Shown one piece after another: positions 23,401-30,653 of a stretch of DNA of 51,499 nt. Positions within the stretch are counted from its first letter, which is position 1; every line of letters begins with the position of its first letter. A program made the position numbers and the translations under genes. The notes under the pieces are model-generated. The model did not search any database. It worked only from the letters and a program-made list of their open reading frames with translations, and was not told where the DNA came from. Origin of the DNA: Bradyrhizobium sp. AUGA SZCCT0283. Lineage in GTDB: Bacteria > Pseudomonadota > Alphaproteobacteria > Rhizobiales > Xanthobacteraceae. The stretch is from contig NZ_JAFCLU010000042.1 of the NCBI RefSeq assembly GCF_018130385.1, positions 1-51,499 of the forward strand, in the 5' to 3' direction.

Positions 23401-24082
23401 TGTCAATCCTTACACCACGGTCACGGGATAGGGCATCTCCTTTGTCAGCCCCGCGCATCACGATCTTGAGCACATCATCCGGCAAAGGCCGCTGTAGCGC
23501 CTTAGCCTCGTCCCACGGCGCGCGCATCCAAACCTCACGCTCCTCATCGTTCGTCAGGATCACCGGCATTGCCTTCGGATGGATGGGCTCGACCACCGCG
23601 TTCGGCGTCGTAGTCAGGAAACCGTAGATTAGGTGAGGGCCGGGGACCGGCTTGGACTTGGTGCCACGGTCGCCTTTGAACTCGGTCCAGATACCGCCGA
23701 ATGCAAAAAGCGGCCGATCCTCGTTCAATGCAAACCAGACTACGTCCTTCTTTTTAGTCTCAGGGTTCGGTTCCGGCGCGTATTCGGCGAAGCTGTTAGC
23801 GGGCACAAGACACCGGTTCTCCGGCTTCAGCCAGCCGCGCCAATGAGGTGACGTCGTGTTTCTGATATTAGTGACCGGTGGTCCGCCTAACCTCGGTGGC
23901 GGCGGCATCCCCCAGCGCATCATCGTCAGTTCGCGGTCGGTCCCGGCGTTACGGACAACTGGCGCAGGATAGTCGGGGAAGACACCGGGCATTGGTGGCA
24001 GGTTACCAACGTAACGATTGATCACCCGAAACAGTCCGATGATCGCGGCTTGGTTCGTGGTGATGCTGTAGAGATTGCACAT
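23378..24082 (-). CDS. SRAP family protein (YedK/HMCES-like) for abasic-site DNA crosslinking
   Basis: 234 residues. Cys2 (MCNLYSITTNQ) is the catalytic residue that, after removal of Met1, forms a thiazolidine crosslink with abasic sites in single-stranded DNA. Other signatures: MRWGMPPPP, NIRNTTSPHWRGWLKPENRC, the glutamate in PANSFAEYAPEP, and the histidine in HPKAMPVILT. Length is normal. It is third in a tight minus-strand operon: 24705-24355, 24358-24095, SRAP, then the membrane protein. A relic copy is at 11302-11455. The role in shielding abasic sites is established for the family. Confidence 0.96.
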   Translation of the reverse strand: MCNLYSITTNQAAIIGLFRVINRYVGNLPPMPGVFPDYPAPVVRNAGTDRELTMMRWGMPPPPRLGGPPVTNIRNTTSPHWRGWLKPENRCLVPANSFAEYAPEPNPETKKKDVVWFALNEDRPLFAFGGIWTEFKGDRGTKSKPVPGPHLIYGFLTTTPNAVVEPIHPKAMPVILTNDEEREVWMRAPWDEAKALQRPLPDDVLKIVMRGADKGDALSRDRGVRIDNEKREDR

Positions 24083-24094
24083 CGAGGTACGTTC

Positions 24095-24358
24095 CTACGC
24101 GAACAGGTCGGCACCGGCTTGGGTGAAGCGAACGAAGGTTCCGCTCTCATGCACCGATAGCCAGCCGCGTTGGATGGCGAGCGCGAGCCCCGCAGAGTAT
24201 TCCGCTGGGTTGCCGCCGTGGCTGAAAAGAAATGGTCCGTTGATCTTCTCGATGTGGATGCGCCTATCTTGAACCGGCTCGACGGTGCTGGCGATCTCCA
24301 TCAGCTTGCGTGCCGCCTTCTCAGGATCGGCGAAGGGGCGGTCGGCGGAATACTTCAT
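24095..24358 (-). CDS. Hypothetical protein of the SRAP operon
   Basis: 87 residues, ATG in a four-base overlap with the upstream stop. Sequence blocks: MKYSADRPFADPEKAARKLM, STVEPVQDRRIHIEKINGPF, GLALAIQRGWLSVHESGTFV and TQAGADLFA. The C-terminal part looks like a winged-helix wing with the hydrophobic pattern of a small DNA-binding domain; that is inference. It ends 12 bases before SRAP starts. A frameshifted copy is at 14085-14312, so the pair with SRAP is a recurring unit. Confidence 0.8.
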   Translation of the reverse strand: MKYSADRPFADPEKAARKLMEIASTVEPVQDRRIHIEKINGPFLFSHGGNPAEYSAGLALAIQRGWLSVHESGTFVRFTQAGADLFA

Positions 24359-24705
24359 CGGACCTGCACATTCTCGCCGCGATCTATCAGGCCGTACTTC
24401 CGCGCCGTCCAGTCGCGTTGATCGCGCCAAGCCTGATAGTCGGCTCCGGTCCGTCTCGCCGAGAACGCTCGCCATGCGAGCTCGAAGTCGGCGCGCGCCT
24501 GATCGAACGTCGCTGCTGTGCCGCCGCGCTGCTCGCCCGGTCGGCTGCCTGGATAGAACCCGCACTGCCACTGCCATTGCGGCGCGGCGTTCGGATTGCC
24601 GATACTCCGCGCAATGGTGCCGACATGGATATCGGCCAAATAGATTTGCCAGCAGTCCGTGCGGTCAGGATCGCGGCGGCGGGTCAACGGGAGGGGATCG
24701 GTCAT
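24355..24705 (-). CDS. Hypothetical protein, first gene of the SRAP operon
   Basis: 116 residues from the ATG at 24705; the longer frame to 24978 has no ribosome site and no familiar sequence. TDPLPLTRRRDPDRTDCWQI, then QWQWQCGFYPGSRPGEQRGG and FELAWRAFSARRTGADYQAW, and a final RDWTARKYGLIDRGENVQVR. Rich in Trp and Arg. I recall this kind of protein in Bradyrhizobium near SRAP-type genes, without a known role. Its stop overlaps the next start as ATGA. Confidence 0.75.
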   Translation of the reverse strand: MTDPLPLTRRRDPDRTDCWQIYLADIHVGTIARSIGNPNAAPQWQWQCGFYPGSRPGEQRGGTAATFDQARADFELAWRAFSARRTGADYQAWRDQRDWTARKYGLIDRGENVQVR

Positions 24706-24927
24706 GGTCCCATCAAAGCCGGTCCGGCTGCGGTCGGCAAATCGTCGAGACCTTGGGGCGTTCCGCCGCAGCGATCCACAAGGGCTCGCACCGAGCAGCA
24801 TCAGGCTGACGGTATCGGGCGCTTCTCCGGCTCGATGATCGCAGCCGGGGTAGCGGCGCAGAACACTTTCAGAAGTGACCCCGCAAAACGCATTGCCCCC
24901 AGCCAACAATCGCTTGAGAGAGTGCCG

Positions 24928-25014
24928 ATGGCCGACGGTGCAAACGTCCGGCATAAGGAAGAAAACTTCCGCCAGCAAGCCGAGAACTCGAAGGCCGCAT
25001 CTGAGGAACCATAA
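24928..25014 (+). CDS. Very small hypothetical protein
   Basis: 28 residues: MADGANVRHKEENFRQQAEN then SKAASEEP. It resembles a shortened MKQSEIYRQNAEN-type protein. Only 25 bases separate it from the DUF6894 remnant at 25040. Low certainty. Confidence 0.35.
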   Translation: MADGANVRHKEENFRQQAENSKAASEEP

Positions 25015-25039
25015 CTAAAGAGGCGAATTGCCAAGTCGC

Positions 25040-25270
25040 ATGGTCCGGTACTATTTCGATTTTCATGACAGCGGCAGTGGTCTCTATCTAGATGAAGTTG
25101 GAAGAGCTTCCAAGCGAAGCCGCTGCGCACGATCCAGCTATGCAGACCATCGGCCCGCCCATCGCCACTCAGAGGGCCGCATATCCGTGGAGGTACGGGA
25201 CGGCGACGGCCCTATTCTCAGGTACTCCGCCACCTTCCAGCTTACGCCACGCAAGAACCCGCCCCATTAG
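25040..25270 (+). pseudogene. DUF6894-type protein with two compensating frameshifts
   Basis: The frame from 25040 gives VRYYFDFHDSGSGLYLDEVG, the DUF6894 start, then nonsense for about 30 codons, then RISVEVRDGDGPILRYSATF, the DUF6894 end. The missing middle is in the neighbouring frame (EELPSEAAAHDPAMQTIGPP). Two indels, near 25100 and near 25185, therefore cancel. The hybrid protein is probably non-functional. Confidence 0.75.
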
Positions 25271-25360
25271 GCGATTTTTTTTGAGCCACATCAGGATGGC
25301 TCCATCGCACCTTCGTAGATTACGCTGGTAGCCGAGCAACCTACGATCAGGACGCTGAGG

Positions 25361-25570
25361 TTATGGGCCCGGGCTCCTAGGTACACCGGGCCCGCTCTGT
25401 TCAACGCCCCGTCCCTTTAGGTTGCCGCTTTCCAATGGTGGAAGGCGCAGCAAATGTGCGGTCTCCGGTGGGGCTTCCGATTTCTTCAATCCGGGCGTTC
25501 CCAGCGCAAGTGCCGTCACGAGGAGTAGAATACTCGCGCAGATGATGCTGAGGTAAACACGCTCATTCAT
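25361..25570 (-). CDS. Small single-helix membrane protein (MNERVYLSIICAS type)
   Basis: 69 residues. MNERVYLSIICASILLLVTA, LALGTPGLKKSEA then a proline/glycine-rich tail. One N-terminal membrane helix. An EcfG-consensus promoter is 9 bases upstream of the start codon, so the leader is very short. The C-terminal codons overlap a GC-rich hairpin (GGGCCCGG...CCGGGCCC, 25363-25391). A frameshifted copy is at 8500-8706. The role is unknown; stress control is inferred. Confidence 0.7.
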   Translation of the reverse strand: MNERVYLSIICASILLLVTALALGTPGLKKSEAPPETAHLLRLPPLESGNLKGRGVEQSGPGVPRSPGP

Positions 25571-25578
25571 TCGGCCCT

Positions 25579-25603
25579 AACGGGGTGAACTACCGCGCGT
25601 TCC
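25579..25603 (-). promoter_or_regulatory. EcfG promoter (GGAAC-N16-CGTT), repeat copy C
   Basis: Minus strand GGAAC (25603-25599), 16 bases, CGTT (25582-25579). It serves the membrane protein gene at 25361-25570. Confidence 0.7.
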
Positions 25604-25683
25604 CACAGATAGTTAAATTACGTGGGCTGGATACATCAGCATCGCTTACTCAAGGGTTTGCAGACCGCTGCGTGGAGGAAGCC

Positions 25684-25760
25684 ATGAAGCAATCTGATCA
25701 TTAGCCGACGAGCAGGGGCTTGATGGACAGCCATCGCCTGTACGCAAAGACGAGGTGTAA
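25684..25760 (+). pseudogene. Internally deleted MKQSEIYRQNAENC-family gene (repeat copy C)
   Basis: ATGAAGCAATCTGATCATTA joins the first codons directly to the region that in copies A and B encodes the C-terminal DEQDWLDGE part; about 100 bases are missing and a stop follows after six codons. Confidence 0.8.
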
Positions 25761-25908
25761 GGCGGCCCGCTGGACCCAATCACCGCGACCGAACTCATAG
25801 CGGCTGAAACACTGCTTGCATCGGGGGCGGGTTGGAGCAATTCTGGCCTAACGTGGTTTCAGCCTCGGTCCCCAAACTCCAAACGCGGCAGGCGCTTTAA
25901 GGAAAGGC

Positions 25909-26085
25909 ATGGCGGCACCCAAAGAAATGGATGTTGTCCGGCGGGCTTACGAGCTCTGGCAGCAGGCTGGCGAGCCCTTGGGCAAGGACGACGAATTCTA
26001 CCACCAAGCGAAGAAAGAGTTGCAAGAGACAGTGGATAAAGAAAACCAGCCCGCCGCGGATAAACGCGCGTGCGCGGCCCGCTAA
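25909..26085 (+). CDS. DUF2934-family small protein
   Basis: 58 residues from the ATG at 25909 after AAGGAAAGGC. The DUF2934 signature is VRRAYELWQQAGEPLGKDDE, then FYHQAKKELQE. The family is small, helical and often stress-associated in Hyphomicrobiales, with unknown mechanism. A second DUF2934 is fused to another domain at 29693-30013. It overlaps the convergent gene at 26082 by four bases. Confidence 0.85.
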   Translation: MAAPKEMDVVRRAYELWQQAGEPLGKDDEFYHQAKKELQETVDKENQPAADKRACAAR

Positions 26086-26279
26086 GTAGCGGGCAGATCA
26101 TGAGGCCTCGAAGCCTTGGCCCTCGGATGATCCAGCTCATAGATTTGCTGCTTTAGTTCGGCTGCGAAGTCACGGAGGTTCTTGTTCGTGACGCCGTCAT
26201 GGAACTCACGGGCCAGCCGGTTGCATTTGGCGAGTTTATCTCGAAGTTCCTGCTTTTCCCGGTCCCGGTCCATGTTCAT
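26082..26279 (-). CDS. Small hypothetical helical protein
   Basis: 65 residues; ATG at 26279 or 26273. MNMDRDREKQELRDKLAKCN, then RLAREFHDGVTNKNLRDFAA and ELKQQIYELDHPRAK. Strongly charged and probably coiled-coil. I recall similar small proteins in Bradyrhizobium; function unknown. Confidence 0.65.
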   Translation of the reverse strand: MNMDRDREKQELRDKLAKCNRLAREFHDGVTNKNLRDFAAELKQQIYELDHPRAKASRPHDLPAT

Positions 26280-26489
26280 TAGACTAAGGCTAGGTAGTCG
26301 GAGAAAAGTTCAAACTTCGTTCACGGGACAAAAGTCCGGCGCTTTTGAGACTTTGGAAACCGCGGCCTCCCGATGCGAGATAGTTGCGGGCGATCACGCG
26401 ACCGCGTCACGCTGGTCGGCGATACAGTCTCGATGATGATGTCGGTGCTTCCGGCTTCTCCGCGGTGGGTTGGGCTGCGGTCTAAGCGT

Positions 26490-26843
26490 CTAAGCGGCCT
26501 GCTTTATCGGAGCGCAGGCGGTGTGAAGGATTTTTCCGGCCTCTGTGAATGTGAAGTGCGTACGCACTGGCCCTCCGTCGAAATCTCGATAGTCCAGACA
26601 CACGCCCGCCGCCTTGGGGAACAACGCATCAACCTCGAAAGACCCGGCCCCAGCGTGCGCCAACTTCGGACGCCAATACCGTTCTACGCCGAGCCGCCCG
26701 CGGAAGCTTCCTCCTTGGCAACAATCTATAATGGCCGCATCATCGTAAAGATCGACGAGCGCCGAAAGTTGTCCTCCTCGACAAGCATCAAGCCAATCAA
26801 CGACTACTCCAATGGGATCGAAACTGTTCTTGGACCTAGACAT
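26490..26843 (-). CDS. SnoaL/NTF2-like fold protein
   Basis: 117 residues. VVDWLDACRGGQLSALVDLY, DDAAIIDCCQGGSFRGRLGV and ERYWRPKLAHAG, then VRTHFTFTEAGKILHT: the conical NTF2-like fold with its typical acid-rich first strand and GREGI-like segment. Such proteins are small ketosteroid-isomerase-like enzymes or ligand binders. The substrate is not known. Length is normal. Confidence 0.85.
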   Translation of the reverse strand: MSRSKNSFDPIGVVVDWLDACRGGQLSALVDLYDDAAIIDCCQGGSFRGRLGVERYWRPKLAHAGAGSFEVDALFPKAAGVCLDYRDFDGGPVRTHFTFTEAGKILHTACAPIKQAA

Positions 26844-26950
26844 TGGTCCCTCCTAGCGCCAAAGGAGCAAAGGGATAGGACGGGCGCACGGCCTGAACTG
26901 ATTGTTCAGCCAACGTTGTTTCGGGGCGACCCGACTGAGAGGCTTCACTC

Positions 26951-27196
26951 ATGCCGGACGAGCATCAGACCAACACGATTATCGCAACGGCGATATTGGA
27001 TAGCTTTAAGGATCGTCCAGACCGCCAACTTGATCCTGAGGAAGCCAAGATACTCGCGAAGCGCATTCTTGCCGCGTTAGAGGAAGCAGGGCTTCAAATC
27101 ACGTTGGCCGACCAGCCTTGTTGGCAGGTCGAAAGCACCTGGCTGTTGGCCTCCGTAAAACTACTGAAGTTGCATCACTGGGCAACGCATCTCTAG
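26951..27196 (+). CDS. Small conserved hypothetical protein (MPDEHQTN type)
   Basis: 81 residues. The first 50 (TNTIIATAILDSFKDRPDRQ, LDPEEAKILAKRILAALEEA, GLQI) resemble a family I associate with Bradyrhizobium, helical throughout. The remaining 30 residues are unlike that family and may be an extension after a lost stop. The role is unknown. Confidence 0.6.
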   Translation: MPDEHQTNTIIATAILDSFKDRPDRQLDPEEAKILAKRILAALEEAGLQITLADQPCWQVESTWLLASVKLLKLHHWATHL

Positions 27197-27438
27197 CCAC
27201 GCGCACTTTTGCCTTAAATCGCGCCCACGTTGATCAAGCTATCTCGGGGCTAACCCGAGTTGGCATGGCCTGGCGCATGTCGATTGGAACCCGCCTTGCG
27301 TCGGGCCGCGCTTTGATCCAGTCGCGATGCCGAAAAACGATAGGCGTATTAGCGGACACTTCAAGAATACGGAATACGACTAGCGTACGATTACCTCTGC
27401 GCCACTATGGCACGGGTCATTGCCAACGACGGCGACGC

Positions 27439-27687
27439 ATGATCTCCCTCCTACATTTCGACCAATCGACTTTGGCCAACATGACGGCCGCGCTTGAGTA
27501 TGTTTGCCGAAAACTACCTACGGATCGAGACAACCCAGCCATCCGGAAATATATCGCGGAAGAGATTTTGGCGGTGGCTACCGAGGGACAGACTTCGCTT
27601 GGCGATTTGACGGCTGCCGGTCTCAAAATCGTAAACAGCTACCTTTTTCCGCCGGGACGTTCTTGGCTGAGGGCCCTCGGAGGCTAG
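27439..27687 (+). CDS. Small conserved helical protein (MTAALEYVCRKLP type)
   Basis: 82 residues from the ATG at 27439; the second ATG at 27481 starts at NMTAALEY. NMTAALEYVCRKLPTDRDNP, then IRKYIAEEILAVATEGQTSL and AAGLKIVNSYLFPP. A rhizobial family of unknown function. It has a well-conserved core, so the gene looks functional. Next gene at 27735 is 48 bases away on the same strand. Confidence 0.75.
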   Translation: MISLLHFDQSTLANMTAALEYVCRKLPTDRDNPAIRKYIAEEILAVATEGQTSLGDLTAAGLKIVNSYLFPPGRSWLRALGG

Positions 27688-27734
27688 GTGACCGCGTTAA
27701 CGAAGAATTAAGAGGCCCCAGCCATCCTTTCCTC

Positions 27735-27863
27735 ATGAGAGTTGCAGTGGCTGCCATAGTTGCTCTCCTGTTTCTCAACTTTATGGATGAGCGATTTAAC
27801 AACGCCCGCTACAGCAGGGCGGCGGTCAGCATGGCTGAAAAAGTGATCCGATCATTCGGTTAA
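27735..27863 (+). CDS. Small membrane protein (MRVAVAAIVALLFLNFMDE type)
   Basis: 42 residues: an N-terminal membrane helix (VAVAAIVALLFLNFM) then DERFNNARYSRAAVSMAEKV. I recall this type from rhizobia. It may act as a membrane peptide; the function is unknown. It lies between two small same-strand genes. Confidence 0.6.
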   Translation: MRVAVAAIVALLFLNFMDERFNNARYSRAAVSMAEKVIRSFG

Positions 27864-27882
27864 AAATACCGCGAGGCGCACC

Positions 27883-28119
27883 ATGGTTTCCGTTGATCAT
27901 TTTGGCTACGAATTGCGCCGCCAACTGCACGAAGCCGCTGCGAACGGAGCCAACGAACTCCTGCTAACTTGTCACGACCTCTGCCGATCTGTTAGATCGG
28001 GAACAGCTTGGCTAAACACGTGCTGCGAAGCGATGGAGCAAGAAATTCGGGACGGTGATCTCGTTGTGCAGAGCAGAAGCGGACACGGAATGGCTGTCCG
28101 ATATCAGTTACCGCGTTAG
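27883..28119 (+). CDS. Small conserved hypothetical protein
   Basis: 78 residues, starting 20 bases after the 27735 gene. FGYELRRQLHEAAANGANEL, then LLTCHDLCRSV and CCEAMEQEIRDGDLVVQSRS, GHGMAVRYQLPR. Conserved C-terminal GxGMxVRYxLPR motif is one I have seen in Bradyrhizobium proteins of this size. The cysteines could bind a metal. The role is unknown. Confidence 0.7.
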   Translation: MVSVDHFGYELRRQLHEAAANGANELLLTCHDLCRSVRSGTAWLNTCCEAMEQEIRDGDLVVQSRSGHGMAVRYQLPR

Positions 28120-28257
28120 CCAACCTGCGACTTACCTGGGCTTCCTCAGCGCAATTGCCATAATGTCCCGGAAGGCGCGGTTTGAAGCAGGGTTTGCTTG
28201 TTACACTTTTAACTCCACCGCGAACTGTCGATTTACATCCTCACGTTACCCTTGAGT

Positions 28258-28521
28258 ATGCACGGGCTGAGACGCACACATTTCACACGTGAGGTTCGGC
28301 GGCGACGCTACCAATCGGCGTGGATCACGACCCACGGTCTGGCGGACTATGAATGCCGCCTGAGCAATCTGTCGCAATCCGGTGCAGAACTCGTTGTCGG
28401 AATAGGCGACGTTCTGCCAAGCCGGTTCCAGATCAGATTGGTTCCCAACTCTGCTAGAGCAAAATATTGCGAAGTTGTCTGGCGGCAGGGCAAGACCATC
28501 GGCGTTAGGTTTACCCGGTGA
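28258..28521 (+). CDS. PilZ-domain protein
   Basis: 87 residues from the ATG at 28258. The N-terminal basic stretch REVRRRRYQSAWITT contains an RxxxR-like motif and CRLSNLSQSGAELVV the (D/N)xSxxG motif; these bind cyclic-di-GMP in the family. The remaining beta-barrel reads VLPSRFQIRLVPNSARAKYC and VVWRQGKTIGVRFTR. The first motif is spaced as usual, but cyclic-di-GMP binding is inferred. It overlaps antisense the run-on of the truncated ligase at 28604-28896. Confidence 0.85.
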   Translation: MHGLRRTHFTREVRRRRYQSAWITTHGLADYECRLSNLSQSGAELVVGIGDVLPSRFQIRLVPNSARAKYCEVVWRQGKTIGVRFTR

Positions 28522-28603
28522 CAGCCTTTCGATGGTGTCGCCCGGTTTAAAGTCTCGAAGCGCGTGCTGCTTTGAGGCTCGGAGCTTGCCTAAAACGGTG
28601 AAG

Positions 28604-28896
28604 CGAGCTGGAACGACAATCTCGCCGTCGACAATGGCTGAACCGGCGCTGATGTGCCAGGCGTCGTCGGCGACCTTCCTGAAGCGCTTGGTCCAATCGT
28701 TGCCGCGGCGGGTGAAAACCTTGACGGCCTCATTCACCAGGTGAACTTGGACGCGGTAGCCGTCGAATTTGATCTCGTGGATCCAGCGATCGCCGGACGG
28801 CACTTTCTCGATCGACGTCGCCAGGGCGGGTTCGACGAATCCGGGGAAGGGCGCTTTCACGCCGATCGCCGCCGGCCTCTTACGCTGAAACGCCAC
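28604..28896 (-). pseudogene. Truncated copy of the ATP-dependent DNA ligase
   Basis: From a GTG at 28896 about 97 residues match the ligase at 9861-10781 (GFVEPALA, WIHEIKFDGYRVQVHLVNEA, KVFTRRGNDWTKRFRKVADD, SAIVDGEIVVPA), then similarity stops abruptly near 28604. The catalytic lysine is present but motifs IV and V and the OB fold are absent, so it cannot ligate. Upstream DNA up to about 28970 also resembles the intact copy. Confidence 0.88.
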
Positions 28897-28966
28897 GCCA
28901 CAAACTCCACGAACAAAACAGGTCGATTCAAACTGACGGCAGTCGGATCGTTCCGACAGAGCGTTA

Positions 28967-28991
28967 GGAACTTTACCTATTTTTCCCGGTT
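28967..28991 (+). promoter_or_regulatory. EcfG-like promoter (GGAAC-N17-GTT)
   Basis: GGAAC at 28967-28971, 17 bases, GTT at 28989-28991. It precedes the 29050 gene by 58 bases. Confidence 0.55.
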
Positions 28992-29049
28992 TTTGAAGCA
29001 TGCACTTGGGGCGGGTGAATGTGAGCTCCTCTTATCGGCTTAAGTCGCG

Positions 29050-29310
29050 ATGGAGCACCCTCTAGTCAGACGTGACCAATTCAACATTTCTCCGCACGGT
29101 ATTGTTCATAAGCCGACCGATGCGGCATTTACGCCGGATCCTTCGGATCCCTATTCAGGAATGGTGCGGCTTGGCCAGCTTAGTAGCACCCCTCCTAATG
29201 GGGGTGGCTTCAACCCTGACGACGTACAGAGAATTATGCTTCGGCTTTGGGTCGACTACGTCGCCAATAACCCCGAACTCTTCAAGGGAGCGGGCGGAAA
29301 GACAGGATAA
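29050..29310 (+). CDS. Small conserved hypothetical protein (MEHPLVRRDQFNISPHG type)
   Basis: 86 residues. VRRDQFNISPHGIVHKPTDA, FTPDPSDPYSGMVRLGQLSS and VQRIMLRLWVDYVANNPELF. I associate this family with Bradyrhizobium; function unknown. The stress-type promoter upstream suggests induction with the other island genes. Length agrees with family members I recall. Confidence 0.72.
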   Translation: MEHPLVRRDQFNISPHGIVHKPTDAAFTPDPSDPYSGMVRLGQLSSTPPNGGGFNPDDVQRIMLRLWVDYVANNPELFKGAGGKTG

Positions 29311-29322
29311 GGCGCTGCGGCA

Positions 29323-29514
29323 CTAACTTAGATCGGGAATGAAGCCGCCCGGCATTGCGGGAACGTCGTCGGGGTCGGCTGGATTGGTTTTGTTGCAGTC
29401 CGGGCAAGGTGCACCGGCGCCCCCGCAGCCGCAGGCCCTTCCACCCAAGAACGGCCGATCAAGATGATTTTCGCAAACCCATCGAGTATTATCGCACCGG
29501 GGGCAGTACCGCAT
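29323..29514 (-). CDS. Small zinc-finger protein (MRYCPRCDNTRWVCENH type)
   Basis: 63 residues from the ATG at 29514. The cysteine pattern CPRCDNTRWVCENH, then RACGCGGAGAPCPDC fits a DnaJ-like zinc-binding repeat (CxxCxGxG style) ending in PAMPGGFIPD. I recall this family as common in Bradyrhizobium, with no known role. GAGGTG precedes the start at a slightly long distance. Confidence 0.75.
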   Translation of the reverse strand: MRYCPRCDNTRWVCENHLDRPFLGGRACGCGGAGAPCPDCNKTNPADPDDVPAMPGGFIPDLS

Positions 29515-29692
29515 CGACGTGCGCACCTCTGGCAAAGAAAAACCAATGTCGGTGCAGGCATTGCGTTCCAAGGGGCAGATATCTCCGGCAGCCCTTGGGT
29601 GAGAGCTGCTTGCTCCAATAGCCTCAGCTCTGACGTCCCCGGAGCTGGGGCTCTGGCTTACGCAAAAAGATCGGCGCCGCTCTGCGTTAAAC

Positions 29693-30013
29693 TCAAGAAC
29701 GTTCCGCTCTCGTGCGGGGCGGGCGGATGGGGGACGATTTATCCTCGTTTCGCAGTTCTTGCTTCGCTTGCTGCCAGAACTCGTCTTCCTCGCCTTCTGG
29801 CCTGCCATGGCGCTGCCAGATCTCATAAGCGCGCTTCTTGATTTCTTCTTCGGCGTTACCCGGTGCGCCGCCATTCGCGCATTCCGCCAGTTCAATATAA
29901 ACCTCAGCGAGCCGGAGCCGCCCCGCTCTATCATCGTCGTGGGGTGCCGTCCTCGCCTTCGCGCGGCACTCGTCAGCCTTCCGGCGATACCGTTCTGCAT
30001 CTGCAGGTGTCAT
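29693..30013 (-). CDS. Two-part protein with C-terminal DUF2934 domain
   Basis: 106 residues. Residues 1-45 (TPADAERYRRKADECRAKAR, then RLRLAEVYIELAE) are a helical segment like that of other small rhizobial proteins (YRRKAxECxxxA). Residues about 55-95 are DUF2934 (EEEIKKRAYEIWQRHGRPEG, EEDEFWQQAKQEL). The stand-alone DUF2934 at 25909-26085 shows that this is a fusion or an extended version. Function is unknown. Confidence 0.8.
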   Translation of the reverse strand: MTPADAERYRRKADECRAKARTAPHDDDRAGRLRLAEVYIELAECANGGAPGNAEEEIKKRAYEIWQRHGRPEGEEDEFWQQAKQELRNEDKSSPIRPPRTRAERS

Positions 30014-30407
30014 GCCCTATCATGCGCGGCGGGCCGATCCGTTCCTGACGACGAGCGCGACGATCATGACATTGCCTCCCATGACCCATTCCATCGCGGG
30101 ATGCTGCTTAGGCGTGAACCTCACAACGCGGCCGGAGAATCTTAGTCATGGAAGCAACCCGCGACAGGAACGCTTACCCCGCAGGCTGATTATGGGGGAT
30201 GTCCCCGCGCATAGTGGGACACACTCACGAACTTAAACGGTCTCGCAGTCGGAAAACTCGGGATCGCTGGCGGCTCTGGCGTGATTAGAGCTCCCGCCAG
30301 GGCCTTTTTTGCAGGGTACCAGGACTGAACGCTGGACCCGTTTCGTGCTCCGGCGTTCTCAGTTGAACACAACGGCCTGCAATCGCCGAGGTGAGAAGGG
30401 CGCACTT

Positions 30408-30596
30408 ATGCACGCCTATCGAGCTTACATGATCGGCTGGGACGGCCATATCGTCTATCGCGTGGACATTGAATGCGACGATGACGAAGCAGCCAAAGAG
30501 CGCGCCAAGTTGCTCGTGGACGGTCACGACGTAGTGATGGGACGGCGCGCGGAAGATCGCGGAATTCAGACGGCGCACTGCAAGACGGCGCACTAA
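30408..30596 (+). CDS. Small conserved hypothetical protein (MHAYRAYMIGWDGHI type)
   Basis: 62 residues from the ATG at 30408. MHAYRAYMIGWDGHIVYRVD, then IECDDDEAAKERAKLLVDGH and DVVMGRRAEDRG. A two-strand plus helix pattern I associate with rhizobial proteins of unknown function. It lies upstream of the candidate small RNA, on the same strand. Confidence 0.7.
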   Translation: MHAYRAYMIGWDGHIVYRVDIECDDDEAAKERAKLLVDGHDVVMGRRAEDRGIQTAHCKTAH

Positions 30597-30653
30597 GGCG
30601 GTCAAGAAGGCCGGCAGCAGCCGCAAGCGGCTCGAGCGTCGGCTCAGCCGTTA

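Noticed and set aside
24310..24927. Long open frame on the plus strand opposite the SRAP operon
   Set aside because: It is antisense to recognisable coupled genes; only the last 28 codons from 24928 look like a possible protein.
28246..29001. 251-residue open frame that looks like a whole DNA ligase
   Set aside because: Only about 97 residues match ligase; the N-terminal and C-terminal parts are leader and antisense PilZ sequence.
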